From contig CANTFL010001352.1 of NCBI GenBank assembly GCA_947650285.1, forward strand, positions 372,001 through 436,000: 64,000 nt of DNA, written 5' to 3'. Both the position numbers and the translations under genes were made by a program. Under the pieces are notes generated by a model that saw nothing but the letters and a program-made list of their open reading frames with translations, was not told the origin of the DNA and ran no database searches. Positions 36,329 to 47,169 of this stretch are shown one piece after another (position 1 is the stretch's first letter; every line of letters begins with the position of its first letter). This stretch comes from Hyaloperonospora brassicae. Lineage: Eukaryota > Oomycota > Peronosporomycetes > Peronosporales > Peronosporaceae.

Positions 36329-38549
36329 GCCTCCCCACGTAAAACGTAGGATGCGTGCGCATCTTACGTGGCAATTCGAGTGTGTATGCATTGCCCTTGC
36401 GATGCAACACTCGAAATGGCCCAATGTATTTCGGCAGTAGTTTACTACTGCCGACACTAGTGACTGCATGTCCAGGTAAGTTTACCGTAGACAGTAGTAC
36501 TAGGTCATTAACCTTAAATGAAAGAACATTTGCTCTTCCATTCTTGTCTGCGTTCCGTTTCTGACGGTCCACCGCGTTTGCGATGGAGTCCTGAACGAAA
36601 CGGACTACCGCTTCTCGAGTCAGCAGGAAGTTCTCTGCTGACTCTTTGTTTTGTCTTTCAGTGCGCTTCGTGCGCACTGCTAAGAGATCGTTCTCTTCTT
36701 CAGCGAGGTTGTCTTCTTCCTCGCTGGAGTAATCGTTGACGATGCTGAATATACCAGCATCGTCATCATCATCCAAGTCAATAATAGCGTCGTCGCTATT
36801 ATTGAGGTGATCTTCTTTATCGATGTCGACTTGATCGACATCGGCATCATACGTGACGACGTTAGCGTCGACACGTGATGAGCAAGAGCCGAAACGGTTT
36901 TTGCTCGAGCGAGTCCCTCCCCCTCTTATCCAAGAGTCACACTCTATAAGGGTGGGCACTCGTGGATGGCGTAAGCCATCTACGTAAAACGGTGTGTGCT
37001 GTGTGGAAGCATGCACCGAATTATTGATGGCGAATTCCACCATGGGTAGGAATTCGCTCCAACTCGGAAAGGAGTGGACATATCCTCGAAGAATCTCTTC
37101 GAGGACACGGTTCGCACGTTCCGTCTGACCATCTGTTTCTGGATGGTCAGAAGTGGACATCTTCAATCGTGTTCCGAGAGTACGGAACACGGTTTGCCAA
37201 AATGCCACCGTGAACCGAGGGTCACGGTCGGATACGAGTTCACGGGGTAACCCGTGGAGTCTAAAGACCGTGTCGAGAAAGACACGAGCACAACCTTGAG
37301 CCCTGATTGACTCAGGGACAGCAGCAAGATGGACCATCTTGCTGAATCGGTCCACAAACACAAGAATACCATTATTCTTGTGAGCGTCTTCGGGAAACCC
37401 GAAGACAAAGTCCATTGAAACGGACTGCCAGCACTCTTTCGGAATAGGCAGAGGCTGCAATGGCGCACGGGATGAAGGACTAGGCTTCACCCGTTGACAA
37501 ACTTCGCAAGCACGTATGTACTTGCGGACAAACTGATACTGGCGGGGCCAGTAAAAGGCACGACTTACCGTGAGGTAAGTCTTTTCTCTACCACGATGGC
37601 CGCCTGTTGGGGCATCGTGACACTCATACATGATGCGCAAACGCAAATCATGATGAGCGGGTACGACGACACGAGGCGTGTCGTCGGCAACAGCTGTATA
37701 GTACAGCAATCCGTTGCGTGTACTATACCGATCCGAGGAGGATCGGTACAAAGCCGTTAAATCCCTCATGGATTTACTGGATGGATTCACCCGATGATCC
37801 ATTACTCGCAGAAGATCCTTATCTTCCGCGTATGCCTTTCGTACGTCGTCATGTAAACTTGACGACGGGACACTGACTGACAGTGTCGCAACAGTGGGCT
37901 TATCCTCACTGTTGGATTGTGCGTCCGGCTCGAAATCGGGCCGGCGCGAAAGCGCATCAGCGACGACATTGAGTTGTTCTGGTTTATACTCCACGGAGAA
38001 GTTATACTCCGCGAAGAAAGACAGCCACCTCGCTATCCTTTGCGAGAGGTGTGGGCTGTTTACGGCCGTGCGTAATGACGCATGGTCCGTGTAGACAACA
38101 AACGGTCTATCTCCCAGGAGATAGACGCGAAACTTAGCCAGTGCGTATTTCATGGCAAGGAGTTCCTTGTCATGCACTGGGTAATTACGCTCAGCTGCCT
38201 GCAGCTGACGCGACTGATAACAGATGACGCGCTCCGCGCCATCTGCATCGAACTGCATTATCGCACAGCCGATTGCAAAATCGCTGGCGTCACAGACCAC
38301 ATGAAATGGTCTGTCCTGATCTGCAATCGCCAAGATCGGCGATTGCATCAAGCTTTGCTTGCTACCTTCAAAGGAACGCTGGCACTTAGCGTTCCATGAC
38401 CACTTGACATTTTTCTTGAGCAGGCAAGAAAGATGAACAGTCATCTCGGCGTAGTTGCGCGAGTACTTGTGCAAGTACGCCGCAAGACCAAGGAACTTCC
38501 TTAGTCCCTTGACATCGACTGGCACTGGCCAGTCGGTGATCGCCTTGAT
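35700..38549 (-). pseudogene. gypsy-1 RNase H, integrase and chromodomain (pol C-terminal part)
   Basis: Continues the RT frame directly after a single TAG at 38550-38552. RNase H shows VVCDASDFAIG and YTDHASLRTAV. The integrase zinc domain has GGHRGREKTYLTVSRAFYW and CEVCQRVK; its core has SVSMDFVFGFPED, ELVSDRDPRF and HPETDGQTERANRVLEE. The integrase C-terminal region contains an unusual Asp/Glu-rich insert (about 36690-36860, IIDLDDDDDAG, YSSEEEDNLAEEEN) before VNDLVLLSTVN. A long Ser/Pro/Arg linker leads to a chromodomain (YLVQWRGYPPSWNSWEPRS) ending at 35700, which marks a chromovirus and would target integration to modified chromatin. The frame is open for 941 codons. Confidence 0.93.
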
Positions 38550-40094
38550 CTATTCGGGATCAGGGCGTACGCCGTGTTTATCCACGATGCACCCAAGAAG
38601 CGGTATTTCGCTAGCCGCGAATATACACTTCTTGAGGTTGGCGTACAACTTATGCTTGCGCATAAGTTGAAGAACCTGACGAACGTGAGTTCTGGGAACT
38701 TCAACGTCCGTCTTCCCGTCCATAACCCGGCTATGGACGAACACATCGTCGAAGTAACTCGGTGCGAAGTCTCGCACCGGTCTCAACAGATTTGTGACAC
38801 ATCTGTTGAATGTTGCAGGGGCATTGCTCAGCCCCTGTGGCATAACTAGCCACTCCCACAGCATACCGCTGGGGGTACTCACTGCTGTGAACGGGATGTC
38901 CCGTTCACGCATGAGGATCTGATAGAATCCATCCATCAGATCCATGGACGAGAAGATGGTACTCTTTGACATGCCATCTATGGTTACGTCCTTCCTCGGT
39001 ATCGGCGTCTGAGCCGGTACCGTTGCAGCATTCAACTTGTTGAATGCGTGCACTATCCGCCATACTCCTGTAGCCTTTCGCACACAGAAGGTCGGAGAGC
39101 TGTGAGGGGATGTTGATTTCCTCACATGGCCCGCTGCTAAGGGATCGGCAAAGAACTTGTCGATCGCTATCACTTGTTCACGAGGCAGTGGCCACTGCTT
39201 CATGACACAGTACTTCGAGCCCGGTTTGAGCTCGATCTCGTGTCGAGTGCCTTTGTCCTTAGGCAACTCGCAAGGTACGGATTCAGGGAACACATCCCTG
39301 AATTCGATCAAATCCTTATACAAAGGATTTGCCTGAAGTGACTCCCAGGATTGAGACGTGTATCGCTTAATCCGAGTCTTCTCATCTAGAACACTTTCGT
39401 CCATCGATGAGCTGCTGAGAACCCGTTCGTTCTCAGCAAATTCTGTTGCCGACCGAATGTCGGTCACATACTCACACTCTGTGACGAGTATGCAGATCTG
39501 CTTGACTTTGCCACTACCCAGATCACGCAAGAAACGTTTCGGTTCTAGCGTTGGCAACTGTGTTATCTCCGAAGTTAACTTCGGAGGCACAATCAGATCA
39601 AGCGTATAAGCGCCTACGCTTGATCCGTCATTAACCAAGACGTTCAACGTCTCGGTTTCTTCCTGGGAACTTGCTTCCACAGGTTGCTGAAGGCCTAATC
39701 CTTCAGCAAGTGACTCTTGAGGAATTCCTTCCTCAAGTGCATGGGGACTTATTCCCTCGACGTCTTCTGACTGTGGCTGTGCAACCACAGTCAGGCACCG
39801 ATCCTCTACGGTTGACTCTCCAGTCGACCTAGGATTTCCATGTTGCCCCTTGGGGTCAACAGGTTTCTTGCTTCTAAGATGCTGCCCGCTAGGCATGCAT
39901 CCATGTCCCGGTCCACTGGACTTATACGAGTGGTGGACCTTCGGCGCAGCCTGTACTCCTGTACAGCCGCCGGGAGCTTGCTCCACAGTGTAGTGATCAA
40001 CTACACTGTGATCTTGTGCAGTCGTGCTAACGACCGTACCGCAAGTAGAGGCCATCGCACTCACTCGCAGAACATCCACACGCTTGTGGACGCT
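38550..40094 (-). pseudogene. gypsy-1 reverse transcriptase
   Basis: Full set of RT motifs: HSSPTFCVRKATGVWRIVHA, FNKLNAATVPAQTPIPRKD, SSMDLMDGFYQILMRERD, MPQGLSNAPATFNRCV and the catalytic SYFDDVFVHS (YFDD, a common gypsy variant of YxDD). An N-terminal Gln/Glu/Pro-rich spacer precedes it. The frame differs from protease by one base (+1 sense) and ends at TAG 38550-38552, where the downstream frame simply continues; a single nonsense change therefore inactivates it unless read through. Confidence 0.92.
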
Positions 40095-40104
40095 CCAAGA
40101 TGTT

Positions 40105-40124
40105 CATCAGATGGCCATCTGATG
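40105..40124. repeat. Perfect 20-bp palindrome at the protease/RT boundary
   Basis: CATCAGATGG followed at once by CCATCTGATG, with no spacer. It sits just downstream of the protease stop, where the reading frame changes to that of RT. Confidence 0.95.
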
Positions 40125-40125
40125 A

Positions 40126-40613
40126 TCAAGCAGCAGGCATCTTCACGGATCGATGCTGCCAGCTCACCCTTGGCTCGTACTTTCTGAGCCAAGGTAATCC
40201 CAGGATGACATCAAATTTGTCATCCAGATCCAGTACGATGAAATCATCATCGTACTGCTCGCCCTCTAACGTGTAGTGGATTCCTACTACACGTTTCTCA
40301 ACGGTTATCGATGCGCCTGTTGCAAGGCGCACCGTCATCCTTGTGAGGGGAATGTCGCGCTCAACGAACTTGAGCCTACGACCCTCTAGTGACTGGCGAC
40401 GAACAAAGTTGTTCGACGCCCCACAGTCTACTAGGGCACGAAGCGACAAATCATTTGTCGCTTCCAACTTCAAGGTGATGAGCGAAACGTCATCACCAGG
40501 TGCAGAGACACACAATGATTGTGTATCTGGAGCAACTTTCGTCAAGAGATTTGCAAATTCTCTTGAGGTTGCTGGATCAGTAGGGCGCTCCGCCCCTACT
40601 GACCCCGACCATT
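40126..40613 (-). CDS. gypsy-1 protease, in the -1 frame after gag
   Basis: Aspartic protease that would process Gag-Pol. The frame is open from the slippery heptamer at 40611-40617 to the TGA at 40126-40128 and reads through SREFANLLTKVAPDTQ into the active site ALVDCGASNNFV. The usual D-S/T-G is D-C-G here. ILGLPWLRKY near the end matches the retropepsin ILG motif. There is no independent ATG at its start, which fits expression as a Gag-Pol frameshift product. Confidence 0.85.
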
Positions 40614-40617
40614 TTTT
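40577..40617 (-). promoter_or_regulatory. Candidate -1 ribosomal frameshift signal of gypsy-1
   Basis: On the minus strand, in gag phase: slippery heptamer A AAA AAT (40617-40611), 8-base spacer, then a perfect 9-bp stem TCAGTAGGG/CCCTACTGA (40602-40594 and 40585-40577) with an 8-base loop. The gag TAG (40598-40596) lies inside the 5' arm. Slipping back one base enters the protease frame exactly. Confidence 0.75.
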
Positions 40618-41750
40618 GATGGTCCGTCTCGCTGTTGCGGCTTCGCAACAGCGCTGGACCCACGCCCATTGCCCTTTCTGGCGAATGGTCGTCCATTTCG
40701 CTCAGTACTGTTTGGTACTGGGCGTGGAGCACTACACTCGTATGCGTAGTGCCCTAACTTCTGACAGCGATTGCACCTCTGCAATCGCTTGTTGCTTGTA
40801 GAGCGAGGTCTCTCGCTCTCAACATAACAGAGGTCCATTGGTTCTGGACCTCCGATCTCTTGTCGTCTCGGTGGACGGTAAGAGTTTGAGCTAGCATGAG
40901 CCTGTCTCATGCTAAAGTCTTCCTGTTCCGCGGCTGATATCGCTTCTTCAAGCGTATTCAGCTCAAGGCGGAACAGGTGGCTCCTGACGGGCCCTTCTGC
41001 GAGCCCTTGCATGAACACCGTAATCAACGTGTGTTCATGAACTGGGTTTGCAGTTATACTACTCGCAAGGAGTCGTATATGTTGTGCGTAAGCGTGCACA
41101 TCACGCTTACCCTGCTTGAGTTTCAGGAGCTCTGAACGAGCCCTGAACTCAGCACGTGGCAGCTCAAACGTTTGTCTGAGCCGGGACTTGAAGTCATCTA
41201 GCGACCTAAACACATGTGGGTCGCTACTCTCGAGTCCCAGGGACCAAGTTTTGGCACGCCCTGCCAAGTGGGTCTGAGCAAATGTGAGTTTCATTTGCTC
41301 ATCTTCGACGCGACGAGCCCTTAGGGCTCTGTCGAGTTCGACAAACCATAGTAACAGGGAGTCCTCCGGGACTCCACTGTACTTGGAGATGTCGACTTTC
41401 ATCACTTCGGGACGACGCGCATGCGCCGTCCCGCCCACAGCAGCATGGAATTGCTGCTGTCTCAACAGCTCCGTCTGTTGAGCACCGAGTTCTCTCAACT
41501 GCTCGGCCTGTTGAGAGCCTTGCTGGTGAAGCAAGGCTACTTTCTCCCTCTCGAGAGCAAGTTCATTGTGAATGAACTTGGCGATAGCAGCATGTTGTTG
41601 GTCTCTGTCTAGAGACTCCAACATGGTGCTGACGACGAGTTCGCCTACGGTAGAACTCATTCGTTCTACCGCACCCCATTCGATGTCACTCAAATGGTTA
41701 AACCCTTCACGCGTGGCGTGAAAGGTGTCTTCTTCATCCAACATGTTCAT
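40596..41750 (-). CDS. gypsy-1 gag, intact
   Basis: A 384-residue nucleocapsid polyprotein that would form virus-like particles. An N-terminal helical Gln/Leu-rich segment (LRELGAQQTELLRQQQ) is followed by the retrotransposon gag core (SLLLWFVELDRALRARRV, LAGRAKTWSLGLES, FKSRLRQTFELPRAEFRAR, VFMQGLAEGPVRSHLFRLE). A CCHC zinc knuckle CNRCQKLGHYAYEC lies near residue 335, with a basic tail. The start ATG (41750) sits in the 3' arm of an 11-bp hairpin (41735-41758); the stop TAG is inside the frameshift stem. No internal stop is present, so this part is competent. Confidence 0.93.
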   Translation of the reverse strand: MNMLDEEDTFHATREGFNHLSDIEWGAVERMSSTVGELVVSTMLESLDRDQQHAAIAKFIHNELALEREKVALLHQQGSQQAEQLRELGAQQTELLRQQQFHAAVGGTAHARRPEVMKVDISKYSGVPEDSLLLWFVELDRALRARRVEDEQMKLTFAQTHLAGRAKTWSLGLESSDPHVFRSLDDFKSRLRQTFELPRAEFRARSELLKLKQGKRDVHAYAQHIRLLASSITANPVHEHTLITVFMQGLAEGPVRSHLFRLELNTLEEAISAAEQEDFSMRQAHASSNSYRPPRRQEIGGPEPMDLCYVESERPRSTSNKRLQRCNRCQKLGHYAYECSAPRPVPNSTERNGRPFARKGNGRGSSAVAKPQQRDGPSKNGRGQ

Positions 41751-41780
41751 GTTGGATGATGTGGTCCTTGGAAGGACTAC

Positions 41781-41792
41781 AAAGTGCTACCA
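41781..41792 (-). other. Primer-binding site of gypsy-1
   Basis: Two bases after the 5' LTR the minus strand reads TGGTAGCACTTT. TGGTAGCA would pair with a tRNA ending in TGCTACCA, as many initiator tRNA-Met do. gypsy-2 has the same TGGTAGCAC. Confidence 0.75.
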
Positions 41793-41794
41793 GG

Positions 41795-42184
41795 TGTAAC
41801 GGGGCACACCCTTGCGTAACTTAACGCAAGGGATTTGGGTGCCCCGACGGACGTACACGTGGCGAGCGAGGAAGCGTAGGTAGGGTAAAAGTAGAACTGT
41901 TATATTAATATAATTAAGTCTTTAAACTACTGTCTCTTCGTTTGACTTAGCTTAACTATGCTAATCTAATTGAGTGTATGGTGACGTCTCGTCACCACTC
42001 ATTGCGCGCGTCTTGCGGCGATTGGTGGGTTGATATCATCACGATATCAACAATGAACAGACTCTTTGGTCGACCCTTCAATATCACCACTTGGGTGATA
42101 TTGTTAAAAGAATATTCAACTTCATATTCTTTATTGTCACTTTCCTTAAAGTGACAATTCCATGTAACGGGCTGCCCCGTTACA
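41795..42184 (-). repeat. 5' LTR of gypsy-1
   Basis: 390 bp, TGTAACGG to CCGTTACA, matching 34196-34588 with small indels and followed by TTCAA at 42185-42189. Confidence 0.95.
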
Positions 42185-42189
42185 TTCAA

Positions 42190-43492
42190 GGCTTAGAAGT
42201 AAGACCGGGACTGTACTGTCAAATTGAAGCATTAGTTGTTCCCATAAATTGAGATTGCGGCTGGCTGAGCAATAATTTAGCCGATGGATAGGCTACGTCG
42301 AGACATTCTGATGCACAGGGCCGCTGCAACTTCAACCAGAGCGGGTTTATGTTGTGGCTTGGGCTAACGCAACGGGGTCTGTAGTATGTGTCGTAGCAGA
42401 AAGTGCTCGACGAAATCGCTCACTTTTTTTGCGTCCCCATACCTACAAACGCAAAGTTAATGTAGGGCGAATATTTCCATACCTTCAGACTTATTATCTT
42501 CTCTAGATAGTACCAGTGCACAGACTTGATAATTTATGTGCCTAGAGGCAAACGAAGCTAGGAAGAACACCACATGAAGGGTCAGGTAGTACCAACAAAG
42601 ACTTGATTGGAGTGCTCCAAGATCTCAGCAGCATAACGTAAAAGAGAGGCAGAATAGCGAACCATCCGCTCATATAATGCGCAGACTGAATTCATGACGG
42701 ACACCCAGCGTGGCGAGCTGTCCGCAATATATATTATACGTAGACCGGTTCTCAGTTGCAAAATAATTAATCAAGAACACGACTGTCATGATGTTGCAAC
42801 AAGGACTAGTTGCGACCTTCTCTCTGATCAGACGAGTGTTCTACTGGCACCGAGTCCTCTCTTGTGGACTTTTGGTGCCATCGAACGATGCACTGGCAGC
42901 CAGTGGCTTACAGAAGTTGGTAAGATTCTCGCCAGCGAAAGCACGGGTGTGCCTGTGCGTGTGCAGGACGTTTGCTATCAATGCAGCCAGATGCGCCGAT
43001 ACACGGTACGAACCGATACACAACAATAAACCGCCTTCCGATTACAATTAGTCCCCAGTCGACGACAAATGAGCGCAACACTACGTTTTAGCTGACAGTA
43101 GTGCCGGCTACTGCAACATGTGAAGGTGCTATGGTGCACTAGAATGGACAACTTGCAGCACTATCAGAGTGGCATGTGGTGTGATCAAACGCTGAGCTAA
43201 TTTCGAATCGACCCCACATTTGCACTGTCAGTGACCAGCCTCTTATCAGTGTAGGAAGAAACTACGACATACTTCGCATATTCACAATCCAAGAGAACCT
43301 TACCATACTGATGCCATTTTTTCGAAGCGCTATGACGAACCTCCTCGATATAACATCACGTTTTTGGCTTCGAGCGAGAAGGGGGTTTGTGCCTATGTTT
43401 AACTAAATCTCGAATGGCACTGCACATAGGCAGAATGTCACTGCGGCAACCACAGTCGTCCAACGATACGTGTATTTACGTACGCCTATGCT
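42190..43492. other. Spacer between gypsy-1 and the inverted-repeat arm, no gene supported
   Basis: Short frames only (for example 42694-43029 +). A minus-strand frame at 43403-43603 ends in a hydrophobic stretch (VVAAVTFCLCAVPF) but opens with TTG. The true outer boundary of the inverted repeat may lie within this stretch, since the partner arm is cut by the window end. Confidence 0.4.
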
Positions 43493-44750
43493 TCGCACTA
43501 AAGACGCTACATCACGCAATTGCTGCATGAGTGCTTGGATCCGGTTGTCAGATATTTGTATCTGCTGCGTCTGAGCAGGGTGAAGCCACCCATTTGTTGC
43601 CAAATGGTGGGACGAAAATGCACCCTCACACGTTTGTCAAGTCAAGCATCTCATCTTAAATTTACATACCGATTTGTTTAATCAAATTGTGGGAACGATG
43701 ATCTGCCTATGCTGCGTACTGAATGGAAATGTGTGTGAGTGGGTCCCGTACGTATATTCATCTAACTACCAATGCATCACTGCGTCTGTGTGAATTCGTT
43801 GCCAGCCTACGCATCTTTCAACGAGGTAGCGAGGTCAGAAACCTCTGCGCAATACCATCACAGTTGGCTTGTCATTAAGAGTGTTGATGGTCAACGTACC
43901 AAGGGCACTCTACGGCTCTTTGGACTGAGCTTCTGTGCATCACTATACTGTTCGGCTTTGCACATGTGCCGCATTGTGCTGTAGGACTTTGAACTTGTGC
44001 GCAATTATATTCGTGGCCACCATTCTTGGATTTTTGTTCAGAAAACACGACATCAATTACGCTTAGATACTTCCGATGCATGCAAATGAAGCCTAACTTA
44101 CACTCGGTATCGTACTCCTATCGCCAGCGAAACGCGAAATACTTGCACGATCGCTCGTGACATGGTGTACGCCGAATGTAGCTGGTACACACAAGCCTCC
44201 TCTTTTGGGAAAACTCAAGCTAAGTATAGAGAATGTATTTACGTGCACCACGCATGTCCTTCCAGAAAAGCCATTGACATGACACATTCATAGCTAGGTC
44301 CTGCATGGAAGCCACAATGGTCACATAGGCTATCAAGCCCATCGCAACAAGCGTCACTATCAACAAGTGACAAGGTCGCTTGACCTGTCAACTGCCATGC
44401 CGGTTGGACGGTCACTCCTATCCCTCGTCACGGAGAACAAAGGCCCTTGGTGTCCACCAGTCTCTTGTTCGGTCATTTACATGACCGAATGTCGTGCTCG
44501 GTGACTTAACTGCCTCTTTGAATTTTAGTGAGGTACATTTGTTTTTTTGTATCTCGCTTATCTGGAAGTGATCCGACTTGAGATAGCTTGTCCTCGTTTG
44601 CACGGCAATGCAGTGCTTGACCGGTAGCCCGTTGTCTTGCCAGCTCCCAATATCGTTTTTGCTAATTGTCTCAGCCGGCTTCCAAGATATGTATTTGTCC
44701 AAAAAATCAGATTGCGCTCCTATTAGTTTTCCATATTTCTAGACGGTTGA

Positions 44751-45235
44751 TGTAACGGGGTTGCGCAACAGGTGTGTGTGTAAAACGAGTTACATACTAT
44801 GTGTGGTACACAAAGGACGGAGTCCCATAAAAAATGATATTCGAACATCGTATCAATTGTCAGGAGCTGACGTGTGTCAGCCACTGAATTAAAAGATCTT
44901 TTAGGAGGTATTAATTAGAACAGTAGTGACTAGGTTAAGTACGTTATTCTGAGATGTTCTTTTAGATAAACAGAAATAACGTTCAGTTCCCATTTTGATC
45001 AACATAAGACACGTGCATCACGAGGCGTCTTGATCTTAAGAGCTAGCAACGCCTGTAAAGGTATCTGCTCTTGATCTCTCTGTGCTGCGATTTTTTTGAA
45101 TCTTTTGGACCCCCTGGAACAGGGACCGTAAGCTCTCTAAGCTTGTTGACTCTCTGAGTGAGGTTCTTTGAACCAAAGTTGCTCGTAGAGCATTAAATAT
45201 TCCTCTGACTTTAGGCGCGGTGTGGCTCCGCTATA
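44751..45235 (+). repeat. Solo-LTR-like sequence related to gypsy-2
   Basis: Starts TGTAACGGGG as both gypsy LTRs do and shares GGTTAAGTACGTTATTCTG, the GACTCTCTGAGT block and a GGCTCCGCTA end with the gypsy-2 LTR. No gag or primer-binding site follows. The 3' boundary is approximate, and a clean target duplication was not found (GTTGA before it, GTTGC a few bases after). Confidence 0.7.
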
Positions 45236-45442
45236 GTAGACGTGTTGCAATTTATTTGATTCTGCTCGGCGTCGCTCTTTGTAGTTGTATTGAGTAGCAA
45301 AATCTGGTAATCTAGTCCAGCCAGTTATCTCTGCTAGTCAGCACACGCATTGGTGTATCTTCATAATCAAACTCTCTTGGCGTTCACGCACTGATTATTC
45401 GAACCCTCTCTCCCCGTTTGTATCGACTGCAGACCAACTACC

Positions 45443-45793
45443 CCGAGGATCAAGCGCTTCCTTCTTCTCGTGATTGCACTCGTGTTGGTGTGTGGTGGTG
45501 GAAATCTGCCAGCTCCCCATGCAGTCGATTAGGTGCCTACGACCACGTTGCCGAAACTAGACAAAGCGGTCGGATCGAATGGCAGGGGGGTGCTTCGGTC
45601 AAGGAACGACACGAAGAGTGTTGTCGGCGAGGAGAGAGAACTGGTGGGGCTTCCGCTAATCAGGTCTTTGACCCACGTAACAAGGACGACAATTGGTCGT
45701 TGGGTCGCACTCTTGAGGAAGTCAATTGCGCAGGCGAAGTATGATGTTGCTGCGAAGAGAATTGAGAAGCAAATTAAAAGTTTGCAGCGATGA
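45443..45793 (+). pseudogene. RXLR-like effector relic (left copy)
   Basis: The frame encodes a signal-peptide-like hydrophobic core (RFLLLVIALVLVCGGG), then after an in-frame TAG at 45530-45532 continues LPKLDKAVGSNGRGVLRSR and VVGEERELVGLPL to a stop at 45793. GVLR about 10 residues before EER resembles the RXLR-dEER arrangement with Gly in place of the first Arg, a variant class known in downy mildews (GKLR in Bremia). No in-frame ATG opens the frame and the TAG breaks it, so it is a relic. Confidence 0.55.
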
Positions 45794-46951
45794 AAGAAGC
45801 CAGTGCTACCGTAGAGGATCACGGCAGAGCGCTAAAAGTGGACGCGGCGACCATGCAATCATATGCGCTATTCAAAATCAGTAGCGAATACCTTCGACGT
45901 AAAGGACAGAAGTATTAGGATTACGTGGACTTCAAACGATTTAACAAAGAAGGGCCGAGCCGGATGCGAGATAGGTTCCGCAATACCCACACAACAGAGC
46001 TATGAGCAGTATCTTGGACATGAATGCTGTCAGTTGACCGAGAATTGAGGGTAGACAAACACCGTAGCTTAGTGAAAGGGAGCTAGGCGCTCAGCACACT
46101 TCTTTTTATGAATATACCATCCTTTGCGTTGTTCGTATGATCCAGCAGAATGCGCGGCTAGTCACAAGCTGACAATAGCTCGACGCCAAGTCAATTCAGT
46201 CTCGAATCGTAAAATGGAAAGATCGTTTCTTCCTCTTTGTAGGAGAGGATACGTTCCACGTCCATACGATACGTTATTCAGATTCCACCAAGATAATGAA
46301 TGCATCTGAACAGAGCCTTACTAAACGAGAAAAACGCGACCATTTGTGCTACCAAGTAGCCATTACACTGGTCATGAAGAGGAAAGGGAGTGCCTGAATT
46401 TCGGCAGCATCGTTGCTGAATACTTCACTTGTGGCTCCAAATACCAAGGCGACACAGCAACGACCTATACCGCGTTTGTAGCGATCCGTTAGCTAGTACG
46501 TAGAAATATGTAGACATTCGTGTTGCAGCACGAAATCTTGTGGCAATTAACGTCACGAGGGTTCAAATTTGAAGGAGTGGGTCGTGGACTCGATTCTTGC
46601 CTGTTGGTGCAAACATCGTCGCGAGTTGTGCGTCAAAATAATCTGTCTCTCCTTCTAGATATATTCCACACGACTATGTAATAGAAAAAGTCAACGCAAA
46701 GTGTGGCCTATTTTTAAGTAGCTTTATAGGCACCCACCCACCCTTTGATACGTACAGACACCCGTGAAATAGAGCCCCCTCATTAAGCACCGCAACCTCC
46801 CTCGCTAAGCACCGCACACTTATTCATGAAAAATGCCATACAAATTCTCTTTACTTTGTACATACCCCTCCGTAATACAGACCTCCTTTGTGTCAGCACA
46901 CAGCCTTGCGTATGACTCCCGCTCTCACTATTCGGCATTCCCTATAAGTAC

Positions 46952-47169
46952 GCATCTTTCATATTATATTGAAATTTAAAAAAAACTTGATTTCGCCACA
47001 CCCATATATTACCGCAATTTATATACGTTTTGTGTGTTTGATTGGTCATAATCAAACGTCATATTGCTGAATACTGGAAATCAACCCTAATAAAAAGCTT
47101 GCTTCCTTTTTTTATTCCCCTACACGCTACTTTGTAATTGTTGAAGAATTTGTTTTAGCGGTTTAACAC
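46952..47169. other. Short AT-rich spacer inside the inverted repeat
   Basis: Joins the left arm to the MULE relic. Contains a hairpin GTTTGATT/AATCAAAC near 47033-47054. No gene. Confidence 0.5.

Larger units (their letters stand above)
34196..42184 (-). mobile_element. Ty3/gypsy chromovirus-like retrotransposon (gypsy-1)
   Basis: A 7989-bp element transcribed on the minus strand, with LTRs of 393 and 390 bp (TGTAACGG...CCGTTACA, roughly 4-5 percent different by eye) and a perfect TTCAA duplication. Order: gag, protease, RT, RNase H, integrase, chromodomain (integrase after RT, as in Ty3/gypsy). Pol is nearly intact: one TAG in RT and one frame change between protease and RT. Extra features are a -1 frameshift cassette at the gag stop, a long antisense ORF between pol and the 3' LTR, and an extreme density of short perfect inverted repeats over the whole length. 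Confidence 0.96.
43493..46951 (+). repeat. Left arm of a large inverted repeat (at least 3459 bp)
   Basis: Reverse complement of 60542-64000. The coordinate sum is constant (107493) from one end to the other, so there is no net length difference, and frames in the two arms translate identically except for isolated substitutions (one Leu/Pro at the 45.7-kb frame; three base changes near 46.9 kb). Identity ends abruptly after CCTATAAGTAC at 46951. It contains a solo-LTR-like sequence, an effector relic and several short unassigned frames (a 94-codon frame at 44418-44702 minus, not ATG-started). Confidence 0.95.
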
